Shown piece after piece: positions 1 through 5,656 of a stretch of DNA of 10,970 nt. The DNA is taken from the NCBI GenBank assembly GCA_900769745.1, contig CAAGHX010000043.1:1-10970 (forward strand), in the 5' to 3' direction. How positions within the stretch are numbered: the stretch's first letter is position 1; every line of letters begins with the position of its first letter. The notes beneath the pieces were generated by a model. That model ran no database searches. It saw nothing but the letters and a program-made list of their open reading frames with translations, and was not told where the DNA came from. The stretch is from an uncultured Alistipes sp. (GTDB taxonomy: Bacteria; Bacteroidota; Bacteroidia; Bacteroidales; Rikenellaceae). A program made the position numbers and the translations under genes.

Positions 1-614
1 CCGTCGATAGCCTTCAACTCGTTCTCCATCACATAACCGAACATCTTGTCCTGTGGGAAGTAGTCAGCGATGAGGGCTGTAGATGAGTGAGCACGGTGTG
101 CAGTACCGAATGCATCGTTGATGTAGCAATCAGCATACGAAGCGAGCTTCTTCACGAACTCCTTCTGTGGACCCTCCTTGAGAGCCTTCTTCGCTGCCTT
201 CTTCTCCTCGTCGGTAGCATCCTCTGCCAAGCCGCGTGGCTTACCCTCCTCCTCTGCGTAGAAACGGAGGTTCTCCAACAACATAACCTCACCTGGCTTC
301 AAAGCAGCAGCCATCTCGGCAGCCTTCTCACCCATGCAGTCGCCTGCGAACTGAACCTTCTCGCCCAAGCGAGCCTCGATAGCTGGGATAATCTGCTCCA
401 ATGAGAACTTTGGATCTGGGTTCTTCTTTGGACGGCCGAGGTGCGACATCAAAATCACTGAGCCACCCCTCTCCAATACCTTCTTGATTGTAGGGATAGC
501 AGCGCGGATACGAGTGTCGTCAGTTACCTGACCCTCGCCGTTGAGGGGTACGTTGAAGTCAACGCGAATGATGGCACGCTTGCCACTGAAATCGTAGTTG
601 TCAATTGCGAACAT
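1..614 (-). CDS. pgk: Phosphoglycerate kinase, N-terminal part (cut by left edge)
   Basis: Cytosolic glycolytic enzyme that moves the acyl phosphate of 1,3-bisphosphoglycerate to ADP, giving ATP and 3-phosphoglycerate. Reading the minus strand from the ATG at 614-612 gives 204 complete codons with no stop before the window ends, so about half of a usual PGK of roughly 400 residues is present: the 3-phosphoglycerate-binding N-domain. Visible family motifs are RVDFNVPL (residues 17-24), DDTRI (32-36), HLGRP (58-62), ENLRF (114-118) and NDAFGTAHRAH (166-176); these supply the basic-patch residues that hold the substrate. A lysine- and glutamate-rich insertion (about 121-150) sits after ENLRF, as in other Bacteroidota PGKs. 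The start is chosen because the PGK N-terminus (short lead, then GKRAIIRVDFN) begins at once. It is divergent from fabI. The C-terminal nucleotide-binding domain is not in the window. Confidence 0.97.
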   Translation of the reverse strand, partial: MFAIDNYDFSGKRAIIRVDFNVPLNGEGQVTDDTRIRAAIPTIKKVLERGGSVILMSHLGRPKKNPDPKFSLEQIIPAIEARLGEKVQFAGDCMGEKAAEMAAALKPGEVMLLENLRFYAEEEGKPRGLAEDATDEEKKAAKKALKEGPQKEFVKKLASYADCYINDAFGTAHRAHSSTALIADYFPQDKMFGYVMENELKAID

Positions 615-724
615 AGTCTTAATTGTTTTTGTTTAACCTATATTGTTTACCTGTTTTGTTCTCTTTTTAAGCGCTTGCGGGGCTGCTTTTGGGCTCTTTT
701 ATTGGGTGACCCTTCGCCCCATTT

Positions 725-763
725 TGGCGCAACTCGCCACAGCCTCACTGTTGTGGTAAGGCT
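725..763 (-). promoter_or_regulatory. Two adjacent stem-loops at the 5' end of the presumed pgk leader
   Basis: In minus-strand reading, AGCCTTAC and GTGAGGCT (763-756 and 748-741) pair over 8 bp with one wobble around a 7-base loop. One base further on, TGGCG and CGCCA (739-735 and 729-725) pair around a 5-base loop. Both lie just downstream of the -7 element at 774-781, so they would be among the first transcribed bases of an approximately 150-base leader. Such tandem 5' hairpins can stabilise an mRNA or act in control. No known riboswitch class was recognised. Function is inference only. Confidence 0.45.
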
Positions 764-773
764 ACACTTGCCA

Positions 774-781
774 CAAATATA
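774..781 (-). promoter_or_regulatory. Bacteroidota -7 promoter element for pgk
   Basis: On the minus strand this reads TATATTTG, an exact match to TAnnTTTG, the -7 element recognised by the primary sigma factor of Bacteroidota. It would start transcription near 767, leaving a leader of about 150 bases before the pgk ATG. I find no convincing TTG/TTTG -33 partner at the usual distance of about 19-21 bases, which lowers the confidence. Confidence 0.5.
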
Positions 782-865
782 CGCAAAAAAATTCTATTTA
801 ATCCCATTTTGTGCCGAATAGTTTGATATAATGAGCAAGAGTATGGCTGTTTTGGAAAAAAACCT

Positions 866-873
866 TATATTTG
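866..873 (+). promoter_or_regulatory. Bacteroidota -7 promoter element for fabI
   Basis: TATATTTG matches TAnnTTTG exactly. Transcription would begin near 880, about 96 bases before the fabI ATG. A TTTG lies at 851-854, but it is too close (11 bases) to be a normal -33 element. A second partial match, GATATTTG at 881-888, is a weaker alternative. Confidence 0.5.
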
Positions 874-901
874 CCTTGACGATATTTGTTGTTTTGAAGA
901 T

Positions 902-931
902 TATTAGCCCGAGGGTCGCGACTCGATAATA
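902..931 (+). promoter_or_regulatory. Stem-loop in fabI leader
   Basis: TATTA (902-906) pairs with TAATA (927-931) and CGAG (910-913) pairs with CTCG (922-925), separated by an asymmetric internal loop (GCC opposite A). The apical segment contains GTCGCGAC (915-922), a perfect 8-base palindrome. It sits between the presumed fabI start site and the ATG. It could be a leader structure or, as DNA, an operator. FabT/FapR-like control of fatty-acid genes is known in Firmicutes, but no such site is established here. Confidence 0.35.
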
Positions 932-976
932 GGATTCGTAACACCATTTTTTTACACAAATAGAAAACTGAAAGTT

Positions 977-1807
977 ATGGCAAATAATCTGTTAAAAGGA
1001 AAGAAAGGTCTTATCTTCGGTGCGTTGAACGAGAACTCTATCGCGTGGAAGGTGGCAGAGCGTGCAGTGGCCGAAGGTGCTGAGATTGTGCTTACAAATA
1101 CCCCCATTTCGTTGCGAATGGGTGCTATCAACGAGCTGGCAGCAAAGTGCAACTCGATAGTTATCCCTGCCGACGCAACATCGGTTGAGGATCTCGAGCA
1201 GCTCATCGACAAGACTATGGAGCACTTTGGCGGCAAGTTTGATTTTATCCTCCACTCGGTGGGTATGTCGCCCAACGTGCGCAAGGGCATACCTTATGAG
1301 AACCTCAACTATGAGTACCTCTCTAAGACGCTCGATATATCGGCTATCTCGTTCCACAAGGTAATCAAGATTGCATACCAGAAAGATGCTCTCAACGAGT
1401 GGGGTTCGATTGTCGCGTTGTCGTACCTCGCCGCTCAGCGTACACTCTACGGCTACAACGATATGGCCGATGCAAAGGCTCTGTTGGAGTCTATCGCCCG
1501 CTCGTTTGGCTGTGTGTATGGCCGCGAGAAGCACGTGCGTATCAATACAGTGTCGCAGTCGCCAACGCCAACCACAGCAGGTGGCGGTATTATGGGCTTC
1601 AACAAGCTTTTGGAGTATGGCGAGATTCTCTCTCCGCTGGGTAACGCCTCAGCCGAGGATTGCGCCGACTATGTGCTGACCCTCTTCTCGGACTACACCC
1701 GCAAGGTTACGATGCAGAATCTCTACCACGACGGCGGTTTTTCGTCGATTGTGATGACTCCCGAACTGATGGAGGTCTTCGAGAAGGGTACCGAAAGCGA
1801 GAAGTAG
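977..1807 (+). CDS. fabI: Enoyl-[acyl-carrier-protein] reductase (NADH)
   Basis: FabI reduces trans-2-enoyl-ACP to acyl-ACP, the last step of each round of type II fatty-acid elongation in the cytosol. The 276-residue protein is a short-chain dehydrogenase-type Rossmann fold of normal length. It has the divergent FabI nucleotide-binding start GLIFGALNENSIAW (residues 11-24), LHSVG (92-96), and the catalytic pattern Y150 ... Y160-x6-K167, the same spacing as Tyr146, Tyr156 and Lys163 of the E. coli enzyme. The substrate-loop region RINTVSQSPTPTTAG (188-202) is the version I associate with Bacteroidota. The glycine and methionine matching E. coli G93 and M159 (G96, M163), both linked to triclosan resistance when mutated, are unchanged. 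The start gives the standard short FabI N-terminus. The gene stands alone, with its own -7 element and a terminator 26 bases after the stop. Confidence 0.96.
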   Translation: MANNLLKGKKGLIFGALNENSIAWKVAERAVAEGAEIVLTNTPISLRMGAINELAAKCNSIVIPADATSVEDLEQLIDKTMEHFGGKFDFILHSVGMSPNVRKGIPYENLNYEYLSKTLDISAISFHKVIKIAYQKDALNEWGSIVALSYLAAQRTLYGYNDMADAKALLESIARSFGCVYGREKHVRINTVSQSPTPTTAGGGIMGFNKLLEYGEILSPLGNASAEDCADYVLTLFSDYTRKVTMQNLYHDGGFSSIVMTPELMEVFEKGTESEK

Positions 1808-1832
1808 ATCTTGATATGGTTATGGTACAAAT

Positions 1833-1864
1833 AAAGAGTGTGTCCAATCGGGCACACTCTTTTT
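1833..1864. terminator. Bidirectional intrinsic terminator between fabI and the lipoprotein gene
   Basis: A 13-bp stem (1833-1845 with 1850-1862, one T-G wobble) closes a 4-base AATC loop and runs into TTTTT (1860-1864) on the plus strand. On the minus strand the same stem is followed by TTTAT. It lies between two convergent genes, so it probably ends fabI rightward and the lipoprotein gene leftward. Confidence 0.88.
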
Positions 1865-1906
1865 CGTAACTTAAAATCAAAAAATTATCTTTTCTCCGCT
1901 AAGGAA

Positions 1907-2851
1907 TTACTTCTTCATTTCGCACTTCTCTTTCATCAGGTCAAGATGCTCTTGAGTGCTGGGTTTTAGGATATATACATCGACTTCACGGCCTGCTATA
2001 TATCGTACCTCGGGGTCGAAGATTGCAATCACCTCATCCTCTGTCGAGCTGATGATATTGGCCTTTTTCCACGAATGTTTCTCGTAGTAACCCGATTCAA
2101 AATTGTTGCTTTCAGCAGGGAAATAGTAGTAATCGTAGTTCGTCTCGCTAAACGCAAAAGTCTGCTCGCGGTTGTCGTTTTCGTAGTAATCGGTCTCGCC
2201 CACTATGCATACATAGCCGCTGCGATACTTTCCCTTATATCGTGTAGCGCTCCAGCAAGGCTTGCTCATCAGCACCTGGGCAATCTCCTCCTGATTGAGA
2301 TCGTTGTGGAATTTCCAGCGCTTCCAGTAGGTGATGATGTTCGATATCATCTCGTTGATATGCTCCTGCGAACCTCGATGCAAAGAGTAAACAGCCACCG
2401 TTCCCACAGTTCTAAGGTCGGAACGGGTGAACAACACCGTACTGTCGGTGTACTCTACGATATTGTACTTCGACCAAGAGTAGCTTTGGGTGCTGGTATC
2501 GGCGTCATACATCTGAGTCCAATAGAACATAAGCTCATTGTTGGGGAAAAACTTGAAAGTCTCCTTTATAGGACCACCCACATCGCCCACACCCTCCTCA
2601 GAGTAGATGGTAATGTCGTGATTAGCCACATAGGCCATAAAGTAAGTGCTTGCCTTAAGCCAGCAAGGGGCATCAATCAAGAGCTGCTCGACATTTTCGG
2701 GCAGTTCGGCAGGGAGTTTTATCACTCGGCGCTCAAACATCTCCACTTCGGGCTGTTCTGGCTCGGGTTCAGGTACGACTGGCTGCTCGGGAGTCTCTTT
2801 CTCGCATCCAACAAAAACTATGAGTGCAAGCATCAATAGAATCTTTTTCAT
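1907..2851 (-). CDS. Predicted lipoprotein with two tandem diverged domain copies, function unknown
   Basis: I do not recognise this family. The 314-residue protein starts with a lipoprotein signal peptide: basic MKK, a hydrophobic stretch (4-14) and a lipobox ending VGC with Cys16, predicting a lipid-anchored envelope protein. A Pro/Glu-rich tether follows (about 20-38). The rest is an internal duplication: VEQLLIDAPCW (54-64) matches IAQVLMSKPCW (190-200), SWSKYNIV (125-132) matches SWKKANII (260-267), and SQEHINEMI (161-169) matches TQEHLDLMK (299-307), with a steady offset of about 135-138 residues. The second copy is very Tyr- and acid-rich between 219 and 257. Each copy keeps a PCW motif and alternating strand-like segments, suggesting a small beta-rich domain. 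No catalytic motif is seen. The ATG is set by the signal peptide. It converges on fabI and shares its terminator. A surface or periplasmic binding role is only a guess. Confidence 0.85.
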   Translation of the reverse strand: MKKILLMLALIVFVGCEKETPEQPVVPEPEPEQPEVEMFERRVIKLPAELPENVEQLLIDAPCWLKASTYFMAYVANHDITIYSEEGVGDVGGPIKETFKFFPNNELMFYWTQMYDADTSTQSYSWSKYNIVEYTDSTVLFTRSDLRTVGTVAVYSLHRGSQEHINEMISNIITYWKRWKFHNDLNQEEIAQVLMSKPCWSATRYKGKYRSGYVCIVGETDYYENDNREQTFAFSETNYDYYYFPAESNNFESGYYEKHSWKKANIISSTEDEVIAIFDPEVRYIAGREVDVYILKPSTQEHLDLMKEKCEMKK

Positions 2852-2890
2852 AGTTGTAGTTTTTTATTGGTTAATAACAGTTTTGCGACT

Positions 2891-2924
2891 GCAAGTTACG
2901 AAAAAATTTTTACCCCCCCCCAAA
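2891..2924 (-). promoter_or_regulatory. Possible promoter of the lipoprotein gene
   Basis: On the minus strand TTTG (2924-2921) would be the -33 element and TAACTTGC (2898-2891), one T short of the TAnnTTTG consensus, the -7 element, 22 bases apart. The start site would lie near 2885, some 34 bases before the ATG. The match is imperfect, and AATATTTG just upstream (2928-2921) is another imperfect candidate. Confidence 0.35.
2913..2921. repeat. Nine-base C/G homopolymer in the lipoprotein promoter region
   Basis: Nine consecutive C on the plus strand (G on the strand of the lipoprotein gene), in an otherwise very AT-rich spacer. It directly adjoins the candidate -33 TTTG and lies between it and the candidate -7 element. 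Homopolymer runs of this length are prone to slipped-strand change, so the spacing could vary between cells. It could also be a sequencing or assembly length error. Confidence 0.6.
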
Positions 2925-3150
2925 TATTTTTGCAAAAAAACGATAAAAAAGTGTATTTTTTCGCTGAAATACATAAAATATGGCGGTTATTAAAATATTT
3001 TATAAAAACTTGAGGCTTTCTCCTTGCGGCTCGGCAAAACGAGCAAGCCTTATTTAATAGGGAATTTAATGAGATTAGTGAAATTAGAGAACAGAGTGAG
3101 TTTTTCCTTATATTCCCTAATCTCCTTAATTTCTATACTCTCAAAGTAAT
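2925..3150. repeat. AT-rich intergenic region with several inverted repeats
   Basis: No gene is visible. The structures seen are: an A6/T6 hairpin (2945-2950 with 2956-2961, 5-base loop); a GC-richer hairpin with CTTG/CAAG (3023-3026, 3044-3047) and CTCG/CGAG (3030-3033, 3040-3043) around a GCAAAA loop; and a long-range inverted set in which TAGGGAAT (3058-3065) complements ATTCCCTA (3112-3119), GAGATTAG (3071-3078) complements CTAATCTC (3117-3124), and TAATTTC (3127-3133) complements GAAATTA (3080-3086). The last three cannot all pair at once, which looks like a degraded repeat family rather than one stable fold. Confidence 0.5.
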
Positions 3151-3184
3151 TCATAAAAAGGTCGCAAGACCTCAATTTTGAATT
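3151..3184 (+). repeat. Dispersed hairpin repeat, copy A
   Basis: A 34-base unit starting TCATAAAA with a 5-bp hairpin (AGGTC 3159-3163, GCAA loop, GACCT 3168-3172) and ending AATTTTGAATT. The reverse complement of 8998-9030 matches it at every position except one loop base (G/A) and one missing C. Two copies in opposite orientation in separate spacers show a dispersed intergenic element. This copy ends 9 bases before the -7 element of the peptidase gene. No ORF or target duplication is seen. Confidence 0.75.
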
Positions 3185-3193
3185 AAAAAGTTG

Positions 3194-3201
3194 TACCTTT
3201 G
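3194..3201 (+). promoter_or_regulatory. Bacteroidota -7 promoter element for the M13 peptidase gene
   Basis: TACCTTTG, followed by C, is an exact TAnnTTTG match in the form often seen before Bacteroidota genes. The start site would be near 3208, giving a leader of about 63 bases. The TTTG at 3177-3180 is only 13 bases upstream, so a standard -33 element is not evident. Confidence 0.65.
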
Positions 3202-3214
3202 CGGCCGATGAGGG

Positions 3215-3243
3215 AAGATTATAGTATTCATCACCATAATCTT
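3215..3243 (+). promoter_or_regulatory. Inverted repeat in M13 peptidase leader
   Basis: AAGATTAT (3215-3222) and ATAATCTT (3236-3243) are perfect 8-base complements around a 13-base loop, followed by TTTG. It lies in the presumed 5' leader, 27 bases before the ATG. It could be an mRNA hairpin or an operator. The stem is AT-rich and weak as a terminator. Confidence 0.4.
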
Positions 3244-3270
3244 TTGTTACTGAATATATAAAACAATAAA

Positions 3271-5301
3271 ATGAGAAAGTTATTATTAACCATCACAACC
3301 ATTGCACTTATGGCAAGTTGTAACAATGCGGCAGATGAGCGTCCTGCCATCGACCGCGCCAATTTCGATGAGAGTGTGGCTCTCAACGAAGATTTCTATC
3401 AGTATGCAACAGGTGGCTGGCAGAAGGCCAACCCTATGAAGCCCGAGTTTTCGCGTTACGGTGTGTTCGACATCTTGCGTGAGAACAACGAGGTGCGCCT
3501 CAACGACCTCTTCGCTTCGATGACTAAGTCGAAGGCCGAGAAGGGTAGCGTCGAGCAGAAGATTTCTGACCTCTACACTATGGGTCTCGACTCTGTTCGC
3601 TTGAACAAGGAAGGCTTGCAGCCACTCAAGACCGACCTTTCGCAGTTGATGCAGGTCTCTAAGCTTGAGCACGTTGCATTCGCCTTGGCTCGCATCCACA
3701 CAGCCGCTGGCAACCCTCTGTTTGGCATTGGCGTGAGCGCCGATTTGATGAACTCTAACATCAACGCCCTCTATGCCGACCAGTCTGGTTTGGGTATGGG
3801 CAACCGCGACTACTACCTCGACGAGGAGCACGCCTCTAAGCGCGAGGGCTATGTGGAGTGGCTTACAAAGGCCTTCACATTGTGCGACATCGCCAACCCT
3901 GCCGAGGCTGCTAAGGGTGTGTTGGATTTCGAGACTAAGATGGCTAAGTCGTTCCGCTCGAATGTGCAGTTGCGCGACATCGCTTCGCAGTACAACCCTA
4001 TGACCAAGGAGGAGTTTATGAAGCGTTACGACGCTATCGACTGGGTTATCTACTTCCGCGATATGGGTATCGGCGAGTTCGACAAGATTATCGTTGGCCA
4101 GCCTGAGGTTTTGGACGCAGTGAACAAGTTGCTCCACACCGAGCCACTCTCAACTGTTAAGAACTACCTCGCAGCGAGCGTTATTGCAAGCGCAGCGGGT
4201 TACTTGAGCGACGATATCTACGAGGCATATTTCGACTTCTTTGGCCGTCAGATGTCGGGCCAGCAGCAGATGCGTCCACGCTGGAAGCGCGCTATGGCAG
4301 TGCCTAACGGCATCTTGGGCGAGGCTGTGGGTGAGATCTATGTTAAGAAGTACTTCCCCGAGAGCGACAAGCAGCGTGTGTTGGAGCTCGTGAAGAACTT
4401 GCAGGTGGCTTTGGGTCAGCACATCGACGCTTTGGAGTGGATGTCGGCCGAGACCAAGGCTAAGGCTCACGAGAAGTTGGCTACCTTCACCGTAAAGATT
4501 GGCTACCCCGACAAGTGGAAGGACTACTCATCGCTTTCGATTAACCCTCTCTACTCTTATTGGGACAATATGAAGCAGGCTTCATCGTGGTACACTGCCG
4601 ACAACATCTCGAAGCTCGGCAAGGAGGTTGACCGCGACGAGTGGCATATGACTCCACAGTATGTGAACGCCTACTACAACCCAACAACCAACGAGATCTG
4701 CTTCCCAGCAGCTATCCTCCAGCCTCCATTCTACAACTCGGCTGCCGACGATGCTGTTAACTATGGTGCTATCGGCGTGGTTATCGGCCACGAGATGACT
4801 CACGGCTTCGACGACCAGGGCCGCCACTTCGACAAGGATGGTAATATGGCTAACTGGTGGACCGAGGCTGACTCTGAGGCATTTAAGACTAAGACAGATG
4901 TGTTGGTTGAGCAGTTCAACAAGGTTGAGTGCTTGCCTGCTAAGGGCGACCAGCCAGCAATTATGGCCGATGGCGCATTGTCGCTTGGCGAGAACATTGC
5001 CGACCAGGGTGGTCTGCGCGTAGCCTACACAGCTCTGCACAACTCATTCGAGGGCAAGGGCGAGCCTGAGCCTATCGATGGCTTCACTGCCGACCAGCGC
5101 TTCTACCTCTCTTACGCTACAATCTGGGGTCAGAACATCCGCGACGAGGAGATTGCACGCCTCACCAAGACCGATGTTCACTCACTCGGCAAGAACCGTG
5201 TGAATGTCACTCTCCGCAATATCGACACCTTCCACAAGGCTTTTGGTATCACCGAGGGTGCGATGTTCCTGCCTGAGGCTGAGCGCATCATCATCTGGTA
5301 A
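3271..5301 (+). CDS. M13 family zinc metallopeptidase (neprilysin/PepO-like) lipoprotein
   Basis: Zinc endopeptidase of the neprilysin family; bacterial members (PepO type) cut oligopeptides. The 676-residue protein has a lipoprotein signal peptide (MRKLLL, hydrophobic 4-14, lipobox LMASC with Cys17), so it should be anchored in the envelope, facing the periplasm or cell surface. The M13 N-terminal helical domain spans about 35-430. The catalytic part shows NAYYNPTTNEICFPAAILQP (466-485), zinc motif HEMTH (507-511), and ENIAD (574-578) with the third zinc ligand Glu574. His637 and Arg643 have the spacing of neprilysin His711 and Arg717. It ends in IIW, typical of the family. The length is normal and the catalytic set complete. 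The ATG is fixed by the signal peptide. It appears monocistronic, with its own -7 element and terminator. C-ending codons dominate, unlike the neighbouring lipoprotein gene, which may mean high expression. The substrate is unknown. Confidence 0.94.
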   Translation: MRKLLLTITTIALMASCNNAADERPAIDRANFDESVALNEDFYQYATGGWQKANPMKPEFSRYGVFDILRENNEVRLNDLFASMTKSKAEKGSVEQKISDLYTMGLDSVRLNKEGLQPLKTDLSQLMQVSKLEHVAFALARIHTAAGNPLFGIGVSADLMNSNINALYADQSGLGMGNRDYYLDEEHASKREGYVEWLTKAFTLCDIANPAEAAKGVLDFETKMAKSFRSNVQLRDIASQYNPMTKEEFMKRYDAIDWVIYFRDMGIGEFDKIIVGQPEVLDAVNKLLHTEPLSTVKNYLAASVIASAAGYLSDDIYEAYFDFFGRQMSGQQQMRPRWKRAMAVPNGILGEAVGEIYVKKYFPESDKQRVLELVKNLQVALGQHIDALEWMSAETKAKAHEKLATFTVKIGYPDKWKDYSSLSINPLYSYWDNMKQASSWYTADNISKLGKEVDRDEWHMTPQYVNAYYNPTTNEICFPAAILQPPFYNSAADDAVNYGAIGVVIGHEMTHGFDDQGRHFDKDGNMANWWTEADSEAFKTKTDVLVEQFNKVECLPAKGDQPAIMADGALSLGENIADQGGLRVAYTALHNSFEGKGEPEPIDGFTADQRFYLSYATIWGQNIRDEEIARLTKTDVHSLGKNRVNVTLRNIDTFHKAFGITEGAMFLPEAERIIIW

Positions 5302-5310
5302 GAAGCTGTC

Positions 5311-5373
5311 TAAGATGGCTCTTTTGGAGTCTGGCTTGCACCCCTGCGAGCAGCCCGAAAATAGCTCATCTTA
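5311..5373 (+). other. Structured 3' region after the M13 peptidase gene
   Basis: TAAGATG (5311-5317) complements CATCTTA (5367-5373) and GCT/AGC (5318-5320, 5363-5365) extend the stem. Inside, GCTTGCA (5334-5340) and TGCGAGC (5345-5351) form a 7-bp hairpin with one wobble and a CCCC loop. The element starts 9 bases after the stop codon and ends 27 bases before the terminator, so it would lie in the 3' untranslated mRNA. It may protect the 3' end or be the source of a small RNA. No known RNA family was recognised. Confidence 0.4.
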
Positions 5374-5400
5374 TACAACTTTTCGTGGAACAAATATTAT

Positions 5401-5432
5401 AGCCGTTACGCTGACGCGTAGCGGCTTTTTTT
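5401..5432 (+). terminator. Intrinsic terminator of the M13 peptidase gene
   Basis: An 11-bp stem (AGCCGTTACGC 5401-5411 with 5416-5426, one T-G wobble) with a TGAC tetraloop is followed by seven T (5426-5432). It lies 100 bases after the stop codon and separates the peptidase gene from dnaB. Confidence 0.93.
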
Positions 5433-5445
5433 ATGCTAATCCGTC

Positions 5446-5511
5446 ATTTCACATTTTTATATTGGTGAGGGTGATTAGAACGGATAAGTAGGTATATAAA
5501 AATGTAGAAAT
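5446..5511. repeat. 17/18-base inverted repeat with 31-base spacer upstream of dnaB
   Basis: The left arm 5446-5462 (ATTTC then ACATTTTTATAT) is the reverse complement of the right arm 5494-5511, except for one extra base (A5506) in the right arm. The right arm ends one base before the -7 element at 5513-5520, where the upstream half of that promoter must sit. It could be an operator, a cruciform-forming site or a remnant of a small mobile repeat. Confidence 0.6.
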
Positions 5512-5512
5512 C

Positions 5513-5520
5513 TACCTTTG
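5513..5520 (+). promoter_or_regulatory. Distal -7 promoter element upstream of dnaB
   Basis: TACCTTTG, an exact TAnnTTTG match, followed by GG. Transcription would start near 5527, leaving a leader of about 275 bases before dnaB, or would serve an unseen short RNA. No -33 element is evident, since the needed position falls inside the inverted repeat. Confidence 0.4.
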
Positions 5521-5594
5521 GGAATACAGCGACGCAAAGAACAACTTGCCTCAAACTCAATCACTAATGAGGTTTTAAATTTACATAATGGGAG

Positions 5595-5638
5595 TTATCA
5601 ACAAATTTCGACATTGTTAACAACCATTCTGTTTATAA
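5595..5638. promoter_or_regulatory. Cluster of weak DnaA-box-like words upstream of dnaB
   Basis: TTATCAACA (5595-5603) differs from the DnaA-box consensus TTATCCACA at one base. TGTTAACAA (5615-5623) and TGTTTATAA (5630-5638) resemble it less well on the other strand. They occur in an AT-rich stretch ahead of a replication gene, which makes DnaA-linked control conceivable. In AT-rich DNA such words also arise by chance. Confidence 0.2.
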
Positions 5639-5656
5639 ATTTTACTGCGTAAAGAG

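Larger units (their letters stand above)
615..976. other. Divergent pgk-fabI control region, no gene
   Basis: This 362-base spacer separates two divergent genes and holds no convincing ORF. It contains one -7-type element for each direction, two adjacent stem-loops in the presumed pgk leader, and one stem-loop in the presumed fabI leader, each listed separately. The part from about 660 to 770 is GC-richer than the AT-rich parts around both start codons. I see no Shine-Dalgarno sequence before either gene, which is usual in Bacteroidota. Confidence 0.7.

Noticed and set aside
87..404. Plus-strand open frame of 105 codons opposite pgk
   Set aside because: It lies wholly inside the antisense of a clear pgk coding region and its Leu/Ser/Cys-rich translation is typical of a shadow frame.
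902..931. Rho-independent terminator upstream of fabI
   Set aside because: The stem is interrupted and the T run begins only at 948-953, well separated from the stem, so it does not fit an intrinsic terminator.
2075..2839. Plus-strand open frame of 254 codons antisense to the lipoprotein gene
   Set aside because: The minus-strand product has a clear signal peptide, lipobox and internal duplication; the antisense product has no recognisable features and no promoter element at its start.
3286..4137. Long minus-strand open frame (283 codons) inside the M13 peptidase gene
   Set aside because: The His/Val/Leu-rich product is a shadow caused by strong codon bias in the peptidase gene, whose family motifs are unambiguous.
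5204..5491. Plus-strand frame overlapping the end of the M13 gene and running through the terminator
   Set aside because: It is a different frame of the peptidase C-terminus and crosses the strong terminator at 5401-5432; there is no independent coding signal.
5446..5511. Invertible promoter switch
   Set aside because: Inverted arms are present, but the -7 element lies outside the arms and no recombinase gene is in the window, so inversion would not flip a promoter.
5595..5638. Chromosomal replication origin
   Set aside because: Only one word is within one base of the DnaA consensus, there is no dense box array, and dnaA/dnaN are not adjacent.
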